From Coptodactyla brooksi (lineage: Eukaryota > Arthropoda > Insecta > Coleoptera > Scarabaeidae): a DNA stretch of 29,480 nucleotides. Position numbers and translations under genes: made by a program. Of this stretch, positions 28,267-29,480 are shown one piece after another. Every line of letters begins with the position of its first letter. Position 1 is the stretch's first letter. Location of the stretch: positions 1 through 29,480 of the forward strand of contig JAWQRM010000131.1 of NCBI GenBank assembly GCA_033557675.1. Direction: 5' to 3'. The notes under the pieces are model-generated. The model was not told where the DNA came from, ran no database searches, and worked only from the letters and a program-made list of their open reading frames with translations.

Positions 28267-28574
28267 GTAAGTATCTAAAGCAGGGATGAGTTGATTTCAC
28301 GTATCAACTTCATTATACATTATAAGCATAAAATCTGACACCATAGGCCCTTAAGCTGCGCCCACAATACGTGTCCAAGCGCGATGCAGAGTGGAGGCTA
28401 CAGCGAATACGCGTTACTCAGTATCCTTCATCAGAATGCCGATGTAGTGACTTTGTTGAGCGGTTAGCGGCAGTCGCGTTTGACATGATGATGGTAATGT
28501 ATCGTACAGCTAGTGCTTTTTTACATACGTAAAACGGAGATCTTAGAAATATCTCCTTTTAAATGTTATTGGCA
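28267..28574. other. start of TERT intron, with an unexplained GC-rich stretch
   Basis: 28353-28532 is richer in G and C than its surroundings and is open for 59 codons on the plus strand (KLRPQYVSKRDAEWRLQRIR...) without a start or recognisable family. It could be part of a DNA transposon terminus or a foreign fragment. No splice acceptor linking it to TERT is convincing and it does not resemble the next part of TERT. Confidence 0.35.
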
Positions 28575-29400
28575 TTAAATATTGATTGCACAAAAGAAAC
28601 ATAAATCTATTCTTATAAAAGGAAAATAAAAAAATGTTCTAAAATAAAATAAATTCTTAAAACCCCATTTGAATATAAAAAAGAATACTAAGCCGCCATG
28701 AGATGCCAAACAGTAACCTAATCTATCACAGAAATTCCTTCTAACATTAGAGAGCATTTCAGGTGTGAAAAGGTTAGCTGTTTCTATTATTTTAGATCTC
28801 AGGGCATCCAGATTTTCTACTCGCTCGTGGCCGTACACAGCCTGTTTCAAGAAGCTCCACAAAAAAAAGTCGTTTGGGGACAAATCTGGAGATTTCGCTG
28901 GCCATTTAATATCCCCTTTCCCACTCATAATGCGATTAGGAAATGAATTTGTTAAAAATTCTTTAACAACAGCCACATTATGTGCCGGCCAGCCGTGTTG
29001 CTGAACTCCATTCAGGTCTATTCCGGTAATACTGCAGATAGTAGGAAGTATTTGCGTACCTAATAAGTCTCTGGGAAAGTTAAGATCCCATCAATAAAGA
29101 AAGCGCCTATTAAATGGTCACCATCAATTCCAGTCCAAACGTTCAGTTTTTGCGGATATTGAGTACGAACAGGAAGACTTTTATGCAAATTTTCCCGAGA
29201 CCAATAACGAACAACAGCAGGATTGTGTTGTCCATGCAATGGAAAAGTAGATTCATAGGTGAAAACAATATTTTGAATAAAGTTTTCATCCTCATTTGCC
29301 TTTTCCATCACTTGCTCACACAACTCCATCCTTTGAATATTATCCTCGGGAAAAATCTCTTGACTTTTACTCCGGACGGTTTTACTTTTGATAAATAATC
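28575..29400 (-). mobile_element. DUF4817-type mariner-like transposase, DDE part, decayed
   Basis: On the minus strand: MELCEQVMEKANEDENFIQ, IVFTYESTFPLHGQHNPAVV, QYPQKLNVWTGIDGDHLIG (29329-29060), then after a frameshift ILPTICSITGIDLNGVQQHG with WPAHNVAVVKEF, and SPDLSPNDFFLWSFLKQAVY to RLGYCLASHGGL near 28680. This is the catalytic half of an insect transposase of the mariner-like group with an N-terminal DUF4817. The first catalytic Asp (FTDES in relatives) reads Tyr here. The frameshift near 29050 also removes part of the LLQN helix. The element continues past the window end. Confidence 0.85.
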
Positions 29401-29480
29401 ATTTTTGTTGATCGACCATTCTCTAATAATTAATTATTTTTAGTACTTTTTTAATAAATAACCATTTTTGTTTATGGAAC

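Noticed and set aside
1..29480. CRISPR array, tRNA or rRNA genes, bacterial operons
   Set aside because: No regularly spaced repeats with unique spacers, no cloverleaf or rRNA sequence recognised, and the gene structure is eukaryotic throughout.

Overview
This window is nuclear DNA from an insect, most likely a beetle. It is AT-rich and intron-rich, several introns are about 43-58 bp, and it is full of decayed insect transposons. The one exon I assign to telomerase reverse transcriptase resembles the flour-beetle protein most closely, judged from memory. No bacterial, organellar or viral gene was seen. Five host genes are supported by exon-by-exon translation and splice sites.

Layout: (1) 546-8636, minus strand: an RN-tre/USP6NL-type TBC-domain Rab GAP in three coding exons, split by a 6.5-kb intron that holds two large inverted-repeat elements, a dead mariner and a tandem duplication of the splice-donor region. 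(2) 8637-9505: a divergent promoter. (3) 9506-9798, plus strand: TMEM258, with an intron directly after the ATG codon. (4) 10200-24024, minus strand: TSG101, complete in seven coding exons (386 aa). Its last intron (10390-13113) holds a dead piggyBac with TTAA ends and a possible TMEM205-like gene fragment. Its 9.7-kb intron (13681-23397) holds a Tc1-like relic, a pogo/Tigger relic, an APE-type LINE relic carrying a Penelope-like tail, and a 2.9-kb inverted-repeat structure enclosing a minisatellite and an orphan exon-like segment. (5) 24425-24844, minus strand: SREK1IP1, an intronless zinc-knuckle/RS-type splicing factor partner. (6) 24975-26010: two Penelope-like element fragments joined head to head. 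(7) 26399-27318: an inverted-repeat element with the N-terminal part of a DUF4817-type mariner-like transposase. (8) 28000-28266, plus strand: the first coding exon of TERT, whose following intron contains another decayed DUF4817-type transposase running off the window.

The host genes are housekeeping genes with unrelated jobs: endosomal Rab regulation, oligosaccharyltransferase, ESCRT-I, splicing and telomere maintenance. There is no operon-like logic; TMEM258 and the TBC gene share a divergent promoter region, and TMEM258 and TSG101 converge. The most unusual material is structural. A hammerhead-ribozyme-like fold lies in a Penelope-type tail at 17516-17566, and the same CUGANGA-N-stem-GAAA layout recurs in two other repeats. 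An apparently captured exon with intact splice sites sits inside the large inverted repeat. Nested insertions preserve their order of events. Nothing here proves a new biological system; these are the leads worth checking.
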